Assembly: GCA_016716965.1 (NCBI GenBank)
Contig: JADJUP010000005.1
Coordinates: 62,001-126,000 of the forward strand
Source: Sulfuritalea sp.
Lineage (GTDB): Bacteria; Pseudomonadota; Gammaproteobacteria; Burkholderiales; Rhodocyclaceae
Direction of reading: 5' to 3'
Length of the DNA stretch: 64,000 nucleotides
The position numbers were made by a program, and so were the translations under genes. Shown one piece after another: positions 43,659-55,352 of the stretch. Under the pieces are notes generated by a model. That model was not told the DNA's origin. It made no database searches and saw only the letters and a program-made list of their open reading frames with translations. The stretch's first letter is position 1. Each line of letters opens with the position of its first letter.

Positions 43659-44903
43659 ATGAATGCACGCGATACTTTTCCGACCGATCCCGATGCCGAG
43701 GCAATGACGGCCTGGCGGCATACCATACACCGTCATCCGGAACTCGGATTCAAGGAATTCAAGACCAGCACCCTGGTTGCCGACCTGCTCGGCCAATGGG
43801 GCTATGGGGTGACGACCGGCCTGGCGGTGACCGGGGTGGTGGGCACGCTGCGCTGGGGCCGCCATGAGGACGGCCTGCGCCTCGGACTGCGCGCCGACAT
43901 GGACGCCCTGCCGATCGAGGAAGCCACCGGCCTGCCCTGGGCAAGCGCGACTCCCGGCCAGATGCACGCCTGCGGCCATGATGGCCACACGGCGATGCTG
44001 CTCGGCGCCGCACAGGTGCTGGCGCAAGCGGCGGCCGACGGCCAACTCGGCGACGGCGGCACCGCCCACCTGATCTTCCAGCCAGCGGAGGAACTCGGCG
44101 GCGGCGGCGGCGCCCGGCGCATGATCGAGGAAGGCCTGTTCGAGCGCTTTCCCTGTGACGCGATCTTCGCCATGCACAACTATCCGGGGATGCCCACCGG
44201 CCGTTTCCATTTCCGCAGCGGCCCGTTCATGGCCTCGTCCGACAAGGTGCTGATCCGCTTCCACGGCAAGGGCGGCCACGGCGCCATGCCCCATCTCGCG
44301 GTCGATCCGACGCTGCCGGCGGCGGCCACGGTGCTTGCCCTGCAAGGTATCGTCGGGCGCAACATCGACCCGATCAAGGATACCGCCGTCATCAGCGTGG
44401 GACGCATCACGGCCGGCAGCATGTACAACGTGATCCCGCAAACCGCCGAACTCGAACTCAGCGTGCGTGCGCTCGATCCGGCGGTGCGCGACCAGTTGCA
44501 GGCGCGCATCCTCGCCGTCGCCGAGGGCCATGCCGCCGCCCACGGCGTGCGCGCCGAGATCAGCTACGAGCGCGGCTACCCGGTGCTGGTGAACAGCGAA
44601 GCGGAAACCCGCTTTGCCGCCGACGTGGCGCGCCAGCGCTTCGTTGAATCGCAGGTGGATGCCGACGCCCTGCCGCTGGCCGGCAGCGAGGACTTCGCCT
44701 ACATGCTGCAGCGGGTACCCGGCTGCTACCTGATGATCGGCAACGGCGACAATGGCCACGACGGCGGCTTGCGCGTCGGGCCGTGCAGCGTGCATAACCC
44801 GCATTTCGATTTCAACGACGAGTGCCTGCCGCTGGGTGCCGCCTACTGGGTGGCATTGGCCGAGCGCTTCTTTAAAATTTATCCAAGGAGGAATACGCCG
44901 TGA
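43659..44903 (+). CDS. M20-family amidohydrolase (hippurate hydrolase-like)
   Basis: 414 residues from the ATG at 43659 (MNARDTFPTDPDAEAMTAWRH). Dinuclear-metal amidase of the M20D group: HRHPELGFKEFKTS, LRADMDALPIEEATGLPW, MHACGHDGHTAMLLGAA with the metal His and Asp, FQPAEELGGGGGARRM with catalytic Glu pair, and a C-terminal His in VHNPHFDFNDE. Releases an acid from an N-acyl amino acid. The stop overlaps the TRAP binding protein start (GTGA), so uptake and hydrolysis are tightly coupled; the imported compound may be an N-acyl amino acid or its product. Confidence 0.9.
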   Translation: MNARDTFPTDPDAEAMTAWRHTIHRHPELGFKEFKTSTLVADLLGQWGYGVTTGLAVTGVVGTLRWGRHEDGLRLGLRADMDALPIEEATGLPWASATPGQMHACGHDGHTAMLLGAAQVLAQAAADGQLGDGGTAHLIFQPAEELGGGGGARRMIEEGLFERFPCDAIFAMHNYPGMPTGRFHFRSGPFMASSDKVLIRFHGKGGHGAMPHLAVDPTLPAAATVLALQGIVGRNIDPIKDTAVISVGRITAGSMYNVIPQTAELELSVRALDPAVRDQLQARILAVAEGHAAAHGVRAEISYERGYPVLVNSEAETRFAADVARQRFVESQVDADALPLAGSEDFAYMLQRVPGCYLMIGNGDNGHDGGLRVGPCSVHNPHFDFNDECLPLGAAYWVALAERFFKIYPRRNTP

Positions 44904-45916
44904 AGCTACGCAATCTGTTGGCCGCCCTGGCATCCGTCGCATTGGCCCCCGCCGCGGCGGCCGAAACCCTGAACATGTCGAGCTGGGTGCCGCCCACCCA
45001 TTACGTACAAACCAAAGTCCTGGAACCGTGGATGGCCGACGTCGCCAAAGCCACCGAGGGACGGGTCACGATCAAGATCCTGCCCAAGCCGGTGGGCAGC
45101 CCGCCGCAGCACTGGGAACTGGCGCGCAAGGGCGTGGCCGACATCACCTGGGGCAACTTCACCTACGAACCGGACCGCTTCAAGTCGGTCTGGTTCGCCG
45201 AAATGCCCTTCGTCGGCAGTGACGCCGAGGCCAGTTCGCTGGCCTTGTGGGACACCTACCAGAAGTACCTGGCCAAGAACGCCGCCTACGAAGGCGTGGT
45301 GATGCTCGGCGTCGGCACGCTCGGCGGTGGCGTCTTCAATCACGGCAGCAAGCCCATCGCCGACATCGCCGACCTGAAGAACCAGAAGATCCGCATGGGC
45401 GGGCCAATCCAGAAGCGCCTGCTGGAAGATCTGGGCGCGATCCCGGTGGCGGCGCCCGGGCCCAAGGCTTACGAAATGCTCGAAGGCGGCGTCATCGATG
45501 CCTCGCTGCACCCGCTGGAATCGGTGGTCAACTTTCGCGTCGACGAGAAGCTGAAATTCCACACCAAGATACCCGGCGGCCTCTACGACGCCACCTTCTT
45601 CATCATCATCAACCAGGCCAAGTGGAACAAGCTCTCGCAAGCCGACCGCGATGCCATCATGAAGGTCTCCGGCCCGGTACTGACCAAACGCTGGGGCGCA
45701 CAGTTCAACACCGAGAACAAGGCAGCGGAAGCCAAGCTGCGCAACGACAAGCACACCTTCAGCGAGCCGTCGAAAGCGCTCATGGACCGCATCACCACGG
45801 TGCGCAACGCCATGCTCAAGGACTGGATGGCGGAAGGCGCCAGCTTCGGCCTGAGCAATCCTAAGGAAGTCGTCGATTTCTTCGAGAAGCAATACAAGAG
45901 CCACGCGAAGCAATAA
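44900..45916 (+). CDS. dctP: TRAP transporter periplasmic binding protein (second system)
   Basis: 338 residues from a GTG overlapping the amidohydrolase stop. Signal peptide LRNLLAALASVALAPAAAAE, then SSWVPPTHYVQTKVLEPWMA, GVADITWGNFTYEPDRF, LKNQKIRMGGPIQKRLLEDLGAIPVAAPGPKAYEML. The DctP fold with Arg in the ligand contact region. It is not closely related to the 9285 protein, so the two systems differ in ligand. Confidence 0.92.
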   Translation: MKLRNLLAALASVALAPAAAAETLNMSSWVPPTHYVQTKVLEPWMADVAKATEGRVTIKILPKPVGSPPQHWELARKGVADITWGNFTYEPDRFKSVWFAEMPFVGSDAEASSLALWDTYQKYLAKNAAYEGVVMLGVGTLGGGVFNHGSKPIADIADLKNQKIRMGGPIQKRLLEDLGAIPVAAPGPKAYEMLEGGVIDASLHPLESVVNFRVDEKLKFHTKIPGGLYDATFFIIINQAKWNKLSQADRDAIMKVSGPVLTKRWGAQFNTENKAAEAKLRNDKHTFSEPSKALMDRITTVRNAMLKDWMAEGASFGLSNPKEVVDFFEKQYKSHAKQ

Positions 45917-45971
45917 TCGCGGATGACCAAGATGAATGCATCCCGGTCCGCATGTCATCAGGGAGCAGGCG

Positions 45972-46475
45972 ATGCAGGCATTGATGGAAAAGCTGCGACG
46001 GCCATTGGAAGGGGCGATGATCCTGATGCTGTTCCTCATGATCGCCCTGACCTTCGCCGATGTGCTGGGGCGCAAGCTGTTCTCCAAACCGGTGTATGGC
46101 GCGCACGACCTCACCGAGCACCTGATGGCCTTGATCGTGTTCGCCGGCCTGCCGCTGCTCACGGCGCAACGCGGCCACCTCTGCGTCGACCTGTTCGATC
46201 GTTTCCTCGGCCATCCGCGCCTGATGTGGTGGCACCACACGATTGCCGTGGCCATGGCCGGCACCTTGTTCGTGGTGGCCTGGCAATACGGCCTCGCCGC
46301 CATCGACGCGGTCAAGATCCGCGAGATCAGCCAGGAACTGTCGATCCCGCGCGGCTGGATCTACTGGTACATGGCCGTGTCGGCGGGACTTTCCGGAGTT
46401 CTCGCCCTGCTCGCCAAACACACGCCGCACCACGCCCACAACGTGCAGGAAATGATCGACGGCGGAGCCGTTTGA
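45972..46475 (+). CDS. dctQ: TRAP transporter small permease (second system)
   Basis: 167 residues from ATG 45972, four helices: GAMILMLFLMIALTFADVLG, LMALIVFAGLPLLTAQRGHL with the conserved GHL, IAVAMAGTLFVVAWQYGLA, and YWYMAVSAGLSGVLALLA. An ATG 36 bases upstream is an alternative start. It lies between binding protein and large permease as usual. Confidence 0.9.
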   Translation: MQALMEKLRRPLEGAMILMLFLMIALTFADVLGRKLFSKPVYGAHDLTEHLMALIVFAGLPLLTAQRGHLCVDLFDRFLGHPRLMWWHHTIAVAMAGTLFVVAWQYGLAAIDAVKIREISQELSIPRGWIYWYMAVSAGLSGVLALLAKHTPHHAHNVQEMIDGGAV

Positions 46476-46488
46476 TGGAGTACAGACC

Positions 46489-47781
46489 ATGACCATCGGC
46501 ATCCTTGCCCTGCTGGCGGTACTCGTACTGGCCTTCGCCCGCGTGCCGCTCGGCTTCTCGATGCTGATCGTGTCCTGGGCCGGCCTCGGCCTGGTCAATG
46601 GCTGGGACAACGCCAATACGCTGGTGCCGCTGACCATCACGGAGGCGGTGTTCTCCTACGACCTGGCGGTGGTGCCGATGTTCATCCTGATGGGCAACAT
46701 CCTGTCGCGCACCGGGATTTCCGACGACCTGTTTCGCGCCGCCTATGCCTTCCTCGGCTCGGTGCGCGGCGGACTGGCACTATCGACCATGGTGACCTGC
46801 GCCGGCTTTTCCGCCGTCTGCGGCTCCAGCCTGGCCACCGCCGCCACCATGTCCAAGGTCGCCTACCCGAGCATGAAGCGCTACGGCTATTCGGAAGAAC
46901 TCGCCACCGCCACCATCGCCGCCGGCGGCACCCTGGGCATCCTGATTCCGCCCTCGATCATCCTGATGATCTACGGCTTCCTGACGCAAACCAACATCGG
47001 CCACCTGTTCATCGCCGGCGTGCTGCCGGGCCTGGTCGGCCTGGCGCTCTACATGTGCGCCATCGTCTGGGTGGCCTGGCGGCGCCCCCACGAGGCCCCG
47101 GCGGGCGATCCCGTCGGATGGAACGAGAAGCTCGCCTCGCTGCGCGGCGTCTGGCCCTTCGCCCTGCTTTTCCTGCTGATCATCGGCGGCCTCTACGGCG
47201 CCATCTTCACCGCCACCGAGGCCGCCGGCATGGGCGCCGGATTCGCCCTGATCATCGCCCTGATGCAAGGGCGCCTGACCTGGAAGGGCTTCCGCGAGGT
47301 CTTCGTCGAGACGGCAAGCACCTCGACCATGCTCTACTTCGTACTGTTCGGCGCCATGCTCTTCGCCAAGCTGGTGTCCTATTCCGGACTTGGCGAAGGC
47401 CTCCTCGAAATGATGCGCAGCGCCGGCCTCGGCGCCTATGGCACGCTGTTCGCCGTGCTGGCGGTGTTCATCCTGCTCGGCTGCGTGATGGACACCATGG
47501 CCATCATCCTGATCTGCGTGCCGCTGTTCCTGCCGACGCTGGCGGCGCACGGATTCGACCTGATCTGGTTCGGCGTGATCGCGGTGGTGCTGACGGAAAT
47601 CGGACTGATCACGCCACCGGTCGGCATGAACGTCTTCGTGCTCAAGGCATGTCTTTCCCACGTTCCCTTGAAAACGATCTTCAAGGGTCTGATCCCCTTC
47701 ATCAGCGCCGACATCATTCGCCTCGGCATCCTGATCAGCTTTCCCTCGATCTCGCTGGTCCTGGTCAGACTGATGAAGTGA
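46489..47781 (+). CDS. dctM: TRAP transporter large permease (second system)
   Basis: 430-residue carrier subunit with about 12 helices and the DctM motifs: VVPMFILMGNILSRTGISDD, CAGFSAVCGSSLATAATMSK, GGTLGILIPPSIILMIYGFL and TATEAAGMGAGFALI, then TEIGLITPPVGMNVFVLKA. Last gene of the amidohydrolase operon. It converges on the truncated ureG about 110 bases away. Confidence 0.94.
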   Translation: MTIGILALLAVLVLAFARVPLGFSMLIVSWAGLGLVNGWDNANTLVPLTITEAVFSYDLAVVPMFILMGNILSRTGISDDLFRAAYAFLGSVRGGLALSTMVTCAGFSAVCGSSLATAATMSKVAYPSMKRYGYSEELATATIAAGGTLGILIPPSIILMIYGFLTQTNIGHLFIAGVLPGLVGLALYMCAIVWVAWRRPHEAPAGDPVGWNEKLASLRGVWPFALLFLLIIGGLYGAIFTATEAAGMGAGFALIIALMQGRLTWKGFREVFVETASTSTMLYFVLFGAMLFAKLVSYSGLGEGLLEMMRSAGLGAYGTLFAVLAVFILLGCVMDTMAIILICVPLFLPTLAAHGFDLIWFGVIAVVLTEIGLITPPVGMNVFVLKACLSHVPLKTIFKGLIPFISADIIRLGILISFPSISLVLVRLMK

Positions 47782-47817
47782 CCGGCGTCGCCGGAACCTC
47801 TGCGCTGCCGGCAGGAA

Positions 47818-47842
47818 CGCCGTACCGTCAGCGCCGACTTCC
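47818..47842 (-). repeat. 25-bp dispersed repeat, core copy (after truncated ureG)
   Basis: GGAAGTCGGCGCTGACGGTA then CGGCG on the minus strand, about 50 bases past the point where UreG similarity stops. Confidence 0.75.
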
Positions 47843-47894
47843 GGTCCTGGGCAACCGTCGCTCAGCGTGCCGGCAGCATGCCCTGGCTTGTCGC

Positions 47895-48279
47895 CGGCGG
47901 CGACGTCGATCACGTAGAGCGTGAGGTCGGACAGCTCGGGGCTGAAAGTGGCGGCGAGGTTGTCGCCGCCACTTTCGATGAAGACGATCTCCAGCCCCGG
48001 AAAGCGCGCGTTGAGCCGGTCTACGGCTTCGAGGTTGATCGAGGCATCCTCGCGGATCGCCGTGTGCGGACAGCCGCCGGTCTCGACGCCGATGATGCGC
48101 TCCGGCGCCAGCGCGGCGTTCTTCACCAGGAACTGGGCGTCCTCCTCCGTATAGATGTCGTTGGTGACGGCGGCGATGTTGTACTTGTCGCGCAACGCCT
48201 GGCACAGGGCCAGGGTCAGTGCCGTCTTGCCGGAGCCGACGGGGCCGCCGATGCCAATGCGAAGTGCCTGCTTGCTCAT
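47895..48279 (-). pseudogene. ureG: Urease accessory GTPase UreG, truncated
   Basis: Starts normally at 48279 (MSKQALRIGIGGPVGSGKTA, P-loop intact) and runs through TNDIYTEEDAQFLVKNAALA, GVETGGCPHTAIREDASINL and FIESGGDNLAATFSPELSDL to VIDVAAGDK at about 47895. There the similarity ends abruptly and the frame continues into unrelated sequence (PGHAAGTLSDGC) with no stop until deep inside the TRAP permease gene on the other strand. The G4 motif NKxD and the C-terminal 80 or so residues are gone. UreG supplies GTP hydrolysis for nickel insertion, so urease maturation may fail unless another copy exists. The start overlaps the ureF stop. Confidence 0.85.
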
Positions 48280-48986
48280 GATCTGAAAAGCCTCGAATAC
48301 TGGGTTTCGTGGCGCGCGCAGGCAATGGCGAAGCCCGGCGCGAAGTTGCTGAAATCGTCGTCCGCGGTATCCAGCGCACGCTCGACCACGACGGGAATGC
48401 GGGCGCCGAGTTCGAGCAGGATGCGTTGTCCGGCGGCCTGGCCCAGCGGCACGGCCTTGAGCGCCGCCATGGTCTGGTTCTCCGCCCAACTCCAGAGCCA
48501 AGCCGTCATGGCGTCGGGCGGCGAGATTTTCCAGATCGCCGCGAGGCCGCTCCAGACGAACATGAAAGTCGGCGCCCCACGGGGACTTCCTTCGGTCGCC
48601 GGCAACGCGGCGATCTGCGCGACGAATTCGGGCGGCAGTTCGCGCAGGTCGGCCAGCAGGCGCCGCAGCGAATGCCCCATCTGCAGGGTTTCGGCCCGCA
48701 ACTCGGCGCTCTCGCGACTGGCGAGGTAGCGCTCATCGAGTTCGCGCGCCGTGTCGTCGGCGCCGACTCGCCAGGCGTCCATCATCCGCGCCAGCAGCGG
48801 AGCCTCGTAGCGGCCGAGGTTCCACTCGAGCTGATCGCCCATCCAGCGCAGCGCGCCCGCCTCGTCCTTCACCGTGCCGGCCTCGATCGCCCACTCCAGG
48901 CCCTGCGAATAGCTGTAGGCGCCGACCGGCAGGGCCGGGCTGGCGAGCTGCAGCAGCCTGGCTAGCGCAAGGCATTGCTGAGCCAT
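48276..48986 (-). CDS. ureF: Urease accessory protein UreF with repeat-encoded insert
   Basis: UreF helps UreD and UreG load nickel onto urease. 236 residues from ATG 48986, where family similarity begins (LQLASPALPVGAYSYSQGLE). Later blocks: LLARMMDAWRVGADDTAREL, QMGHSLRRLLADLRELP, LWSWAENQTMAALKAVPLGQ. Residues about 125-141 (PATEGSPRGAPTF) come from a 49-bp dispersed repeat lying in frame and replace part of the helix that leads to this last block, so activity is doubtful but not excluded. An in-frame ATG at 49091 overlaps the ureE stop and would add 35 residues from another repeat. Confidence 0.83.
   Translation of the reverse strand: MAQQCLALARLLQLASPALPVGAYSYSQGLEWAIEAGTVKDEAGALRWMGDQLEWNLGRYEAPLLARMMDAWRVGADDTARELDERYLASRESAELRAETLQMGHSLRRLLADLRELPPEFVAQIAALPATEGSPRGAPTFMFVWSGLAAIWKISPPDAMTAWLWSWAENQTMAALKAVPLGQAAGQRILLELGARIPVVVERALDTADDDFSNFAPGFAIACARHETQYSRLFRS
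48564..48612 (+). repeat. Dispersed repeat with 24-bp insert, read in frame in ureF
   Basis: GAAAGTCGGCGC, 24-base insert CCCACGGGGACTTCC..., CGGCAACGCGGCG, 49 bp in all. It lies within the UreF coding frame on the minus strand. Confidence 0.9.
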
Positions 48987-49091
48987 CCCCCCAGCCCCCT
49001 TCCCAGGGAAGGGGGTGACGTCGGTTCGCCGCTGTGCGGCTCCGGTTCCTGGCTGCGCCGCCCTTGGGGCGGACCTGCGGGCGGCGCTCAT
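48987..49091 (-). repeat. About 105-bp repeat at a stop/start overlap, copy B
   Basis: Aligns with 6184-6293: start ATG, GCGCCGCCCGC, CCGCCCCAAGGGC, GTCACCCCCTT and a perfect hairpin (CCCCCTTCCC/GGGAAGGGGG). It begins at the ATG that overlaps the ureE stop and ends at the conserved ureF start. Confidence 0.75.
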
Positions 49092-49582
49092 CGCTTGGCG
49101 AAATGATCGTGGATGCGCGGGCCGCGGCCTTCCCCGTCGGCGCTGTGGCCGTGGCCGCCATGCGCGCCGTAGGCGCCGCTTTCCGGCTCGAAGGGTGCTT
49201 CGACGGCGGCCACTTTCAGGCCCAGGCCGCGCACCATTTCGCCCAGCACATGGTCGGCGACGAAGCGCAGCTTGCCCGGCAGCAGCTGCACGGCGACGTG
49301 GCGGTTGCCAAGGTGGTAGGCGGCCTTGGCGATCAGCAGCGGATCGCCGCTCACCGCTTCGAGCAGGCCCTCCGGCGCGGCGACCACCTCGACCACGCGC
49401 CCGTCCTTGCCCAGCAGCCGGTCGCCGCCGCGCAGCACCGTGCCGCGTTCGAGGAAGAGGCCGCACTCCTCGCCACCGGCAAGCGTCGTCCGCAGGCGGC
49501 TCTTGCAGCGCAGGTCGAAGCCGAGTTCCAGCCGCTCGCTGGCGACCGCCTTGGGCTCGGCGAAGCTTTCGATGACCAGCAT
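49088..49582 (-). CDS. ureE: Urease accessory protein UreE, nickel chaperone
   Basis: 164 residues. N-terminal domain LVIESFAEPKAVASERLELG and the RVVEVVAAPEGLLEAVSGDP region, then the metal-binding domain with AYHLGNRHVAVQLLPGKLRF. A His-rich tail AYGAHGGHGHSADGEGRGPR and HDHF supplies nickel. Two bases after ureC. Confidence 0.93.
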   Translation of the reverse strand: MLVIESFAEPKAVASERLELGFDLRCKSRLRTTLAGGEECGLFLERGTVLRGGDRLLGKDGRVVEVVAAPEGLLEAVSGDPLLIAKAAYHLGNRHVAVQLLPGKLRFVADHVLGEMVRGLGLKVAAVEAPFEPESGAYGAHGGHGHSADGEGRGPRIHDHFAKR

Positions 49583-49584
49583 CG

Positions 49585-51281
<1,697 letters not shown>

Positions 51282-51285
<4 letters not shown>

Positions 51286-51590
51286 TTCAGGCCTCCCATG
51301 ACCTTGCCCTGAAAGCCATAAACTTTTCGTTCCCCGGCGTAGTCGACCAGTTCGACCGTCCGCGTCTGGCCCGGCTCGAAGCGCACCGCCGTGCCGGCCG
51401 CGATGTTGAGCCGCATGCCGCGCGCGGCGGCGCGATCGAAGGACAGGGCCGCGTTGGTTTCGAAGAAGTGATAGTGGGAGCCGACCTGGATCGGGCGGTC
51501 GCCGGTGTTGGCGACCTCGACGGTCAGCGTGCGGCGGCCGGCGTTGAGTTCGATCTCGCCGGCCTCGATTTTCATTTCGCCTGGAATCAT
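51282..51590 (-). CDS. ureB: Urease beta subunit
   Basis: 102 residues from ATG 51590, with GAGGAAAAC upstream. Family sequence MIPGEMKIEAGEIELNAGRR and GSHYHFFETNAALSFDRAAA, ending in VYGFQGKVMGGLK. Overlaps ureC by four bases. Confidence 0.95.
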
Positions 51591-51600
51591 TTTGTTTTCC

Positions 51601-51903
51601 TCAGACGATGGGGTTATGGACGGTGACCAATTTGGTTCCATCCGGAAAGGTCGCCTCGACCTGGATGTCGGGAATCATTTCCGGCACGCCTTCCATCACC
51701 TCGTCGCGCTTCAGCAGCGTGGTGCCATGGCTCATCAGCTCGGCCACGCTGCGCCCGTCGCGCGCGCCTTCGAGGATGCCGGCGGTGATGAAGGCCACCG
51801 CCTCCGGGTAGTTGAGCTTGAGGCCGCGATCCTTGCGCCGTTCGGCAACCAGGGCGGCGGTGAAGATCAGTAGCTTGTCCTTCTCGCGTGGCGTGAGTTC
51901 CAT
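51601..51903 (-). CDS. ureA: Urease gamma subunit
   Basis: 100 residues, complete: MELTPREKDKLLIFTAALVA, NYPEAVAFITAGILEGARDG, EVMEGVPEMIPDIQVEATFP and a standard C terminus KLVTVHNPIV. GGAGA precedes the start. Confidence 0.96.
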   Translation of the reverse strand: MELTPREKDKLLIFTAALVAERRKDRGLKLNYPEAVAFITAGILEGARDGRSVAELMSHGTTLLKRDEVMEGVPEMIPDIQVEATFPDGTKLVTVHNPIV

Positions 51904-51922
51904 TCGCTCTCCTTTTCAGTTC

Positions 51923-52767
51923 TCAGGTATTCCAGATGCGTGGCACGGCCGCTTCGCGCCCGACCATGATCGGGCGCAAGTGTTGCCACAGTGCGACGAA
52001 CCACTCGCGTGCCGCTTCCGCCGAATGGCCGAGGTAGCGCCCGACGAACAGGCCGGGCATGGCGCTGACGCCCCATTGCGCGGCAACTTCCATCGATCCC
52101 GCCGCACGACAGGCCGCCAGGGTTTGCGCCGGGATATCCATGCCGGCGGCCAGCACCGTGGAGCAGACGCTGTAACCGGCCAGCCCGATCGGCGACTGCA
52201 GCAGCGGGGAATCCCCCGCGATGCGGCCGCGTTCCTGCCACAGCAGCCGGCCGTCGATGCGGATATCGCTGGCGAGCCGCAAGCTGCCGCGCTCGAATTG
52301 CTCGCCGCTGGCGCGACGGCCCAGGCACAGGGTTTCGACGCCGATGTAGCGCGCGCCGTGACCGAGTTCCACGGTAGTACCCATGCGCGCCTGCGCGCCC
52401 GAGAAGACGATGCCTCCTGCGGCAGCCATTCCGCCGTGGCGCCAGCGCCGACTTTCAAATGAACCCATTGTTCCGCGATGGGACCGGCGGAGCGATACCA
52501 CTTGCCGGCGCCGGGCGTGGTGAGCAGGGCCTGCGCATCGCCGCCGACCTCCACGTCGATCTGCAATCGGTCGCCGCCGACGATGCCGGAAGGCGGGTGC
52601 AGCACGATGGCATGGCACAGGCCGGGACCTTCGGGATAGAGCGCCTTCTGCACCCGCAGCGGACCGCAATGCTCGCGCCGCCCGAGAATGGTCGAATCCT
52701 CGCGGCGCGAGAAGCCTAGCGCGAGTGACGCCTGCCAGGAAGCTGAGACGGGTTCGGTGACCTGCAT
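51923..52767 (-). CDS. ureD: Urease accessory protein UreD (UreH), frameshifted
   Basis: UreD is the scaffold on which UreF and UreG act. It starts at 52767 (MQVTEPVSASWQASLALGFS) and reads normally through SGIVGGDRLQIDVEVGGDAQ and TPGAGKWYRSAG to EWLPQEA near 52413. One base is then missing: the next frame gives IVFSGAQARMGTTVELGHGA, then ERGRIAGDSPLLQSPIGLAG and MPGLFVGRYLGHSAEAAREW, ending at 51923. Corrected length about 281 residues. A 25-bp repeat match overlaps the KVGAGATAEW coding stretch just before the shift. Either a real mutation or an assembly error. Confidence 0.82.
52432..52456 (-). repeat. 25-bp dispersed repeat match inside ureD
   Basis: GAAAGTCGGCGCTGGCGCCA then CGGCG on the minus strand, in frame with the family residues KVGAGATAEW. 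This region of UreD normally reads like this, so the match could be native coding sequence. Confidence 0.5.
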
Positions 52768-52774
52768 GGGGCGA

Positions 52775-53467
52775 TCATACCGCCAGCAGTTCCCTGACCC
52801 CATCCGCCGCCATGTCCTTGCCGGCCCCGCGCTTGATGATTTCGCCGCGCTCCATGACCAGATACTGATCGGCCAGGCTCTCGGCGAAGTCGTAATACTG
52901 TTCGACCAGCAGGATGGCCATGTTGCCTTCCTCGGCCAAGGTTCGGATGGCGCGCTCGATATCCTTGATGATCGAGGGCTGGATGCCTTCGGTCGGCTCG
53001 TCGAGGATCAGGAGGCTGGGGCCGAAGGCCAGCGCGCGGCCGATGGCGAGTTGCTGCTGCTGGCCGCCGGAAAGGTCGCCGCCGCGGCGCTTCAGCATCT
53101 GCTTCAGCACCGGGAACATCTCGAAAATGCGCTCCGGGATCGGCGTGCCGCCGGGCCGCGTGGCGAGGCCCATCTGCAGGTTTTCCAGCACCGTCAGGCG
53201 CGGAAAGATCTCGCGGCCCTGCGGCACGTAGCCGATGCCGGCCCTGACGCGTTCGTGCGAGGGAGCGCGGGTGAGGTCTCGTCCGGAAAATGAAATGCTG
53301 CCGCTCTTCGATGGCACCAGGCCCGTCAGGCATTTCAGCAGCGTGGTCTTGCCGACGCCGTTGCGGCCGAGCACGGTGGTTACCTTGCCGATCGGCGCCT
53401 CGAAGCTGACGTCGCGCAGGATGTGGCTGCCGCTGTAGTACTGGTTGAGGTTTTCGACTTTAAGCAT
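52775..53467 (-). CDS. urtE: Urea ABC transporter ATPase UrtE
   Basis: 230 residues, LivF type. Walker A GRNGVGKTT, signature LSGGQQQQLAIGRALA, Walker B LLILDEPTEGIQPSI, H-loop LVEQYYDFAESLADQ. Opening LKVENLNQYYSGSHILRDVS is typical of UrtE. Seven bases before ureD, so transport and urease genes are one operon. Confidence 0.95.
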   Translation of the reverse strand: MLKVENLNQYYSGSHILRDVSFEAPIGKVTTVLGRNGVGKTTLLKCLTGLVPSKSGSISFSGRDLTRAPSHERVRAGIGYVPQGREIFPRLTVLENLQMGLATRPGGTPIPERIFEMFPVLKQMLKRRGGDLSGGQQQQLAIGRALAFGPSLLILDEPTEGIQPSIIKDIERAIRTLAEEGNMAILLVEQYYDFAESLADQYLVMERGEIIKRGAGKDMAADGVRELLAV

Positions 53468-53489
53468 GATTTATTGGCTCGCCTTCGGC

Positions 53490-54229
<740 letters not shown>

Positions 54230-54233
<4 letters not shown>

Positions 54234-55351
54234 TTGGCAACCACCTGCGCGCGCTTTTCCCGCAGCTTGCGCCACAGCCCGACCACGCCGTCGGGCAGCC
54301 ACAGCGTGACGCCGACGAACAGGGCTCCGAGGAAGAACAGCCAGTACTCGGGGAAGGCCATGGTGAAGAAGCTCTTGGCCAGATTGACGATGAAGGCGCC
54401 GATCACCGGGCCGATCAGCGTGGCTCGCCCGCCGACCGCGACCCAGATCGCGATTTCGATCGAGTTGGCCGGCGACATCTCGCCCGGGTTGATGATGCCG
54501 ACCTGGGGCACGTACAGCGCACCGGCGATGCCGCACAGCAGCGCCGACAGGGTCCAGATGAACAGCTTGTAGTGCAGCGGGTTGTAGCCGATGAACATGA
54601 CGCGCGACTCGGCGTCACGAATCGCCGCCAGCACCCGGCCGAGTTTCGAGGTGACGAGATAGCGGCCCAGCACCAGCGTCGCCAGCAGCATGGCGGCGGT
54701 GAGCGCGAACAGGCTGACGCGCATTTCCGGCGCGGTAATGCTGTAGCCGAGGATGCGCTTGAAGTCGGTGAAGCCATTGTTGCCGCCGAAACCGGTTTCG
54801 TTCCTGAAGAAGAACAGCATCGCGGCGAAGACCATGGCCTGGGTGATGATCGAGAAGTACACGCCCTTGATCCGCGAGCGGAAGGCGAAGAAGCCGAAGA
54901 TCAGCGCCACCAGCGCCGGCACGGTGAGCACCAGGAACAGCACCCAGAGGATGGAGTCGGAACCTGTCCAGTACCAGGGCAGCGCCTTCCAGTCGAGGAA
55001 GACCATGAAGTCTGGCAGGTCGGACTGGTAGGAGCCGTCGCGCCCGATCTGGCGCATCAGGTACATGCCGAAGGCGTAGCCGCCGAGGGCGAAGAAGAGG
55101 CCGTGACCGAGCGAGAGGATGCCCGTGTAGCCCCAGATCAGGTCCATGGCAACTGCCACGATGGCATAGCACATGATCTTGCCGACCAGGGTGATGACGT
55201 AGGCCGAGACATGGAAGGGACTGCCCGCAGGCACCAGCAGGTGCAGGGCCGGCAGCAGGATCATGGTAACCACCGCGGCGACGGCGATGGCGATCCAGCC
55301 CTGCTTCGGCGTGGCGCTGAAGAAGCGGACGATGAATGGAACGCGCTTCAT
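54230..55351 (-). CDS. urtC: Urea ABC transporter permease UrtC
   Basis: 373-residue inner-membrane permease of the LivM type with about ten helices: YAIVAVAMDLIWGYTGILSL, GHGLFFALGGYAFGMYLMRQ and NNGFTDFKRILGY are UrtC marks. One base separates it from urtB. Confidence 0.94.
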
Positions 55352-55352
55352 T

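Noticed and set aside
46780..47894. Continuation of the ureG frame as a long fusion protein
   Set aside because: After VIDVAAGDK the sequence is antisense of the TRAP permease and has no UreG or other similarity, so the gene is treated as truncated, not fused.
52432..52456. Repeat in ureD as the cause of the frameshift
   Set aside because: The encoded KVGAGATAEW is what UreD normally has here, so the match may be coincidental or native; the indel lies about 20 bases further on.
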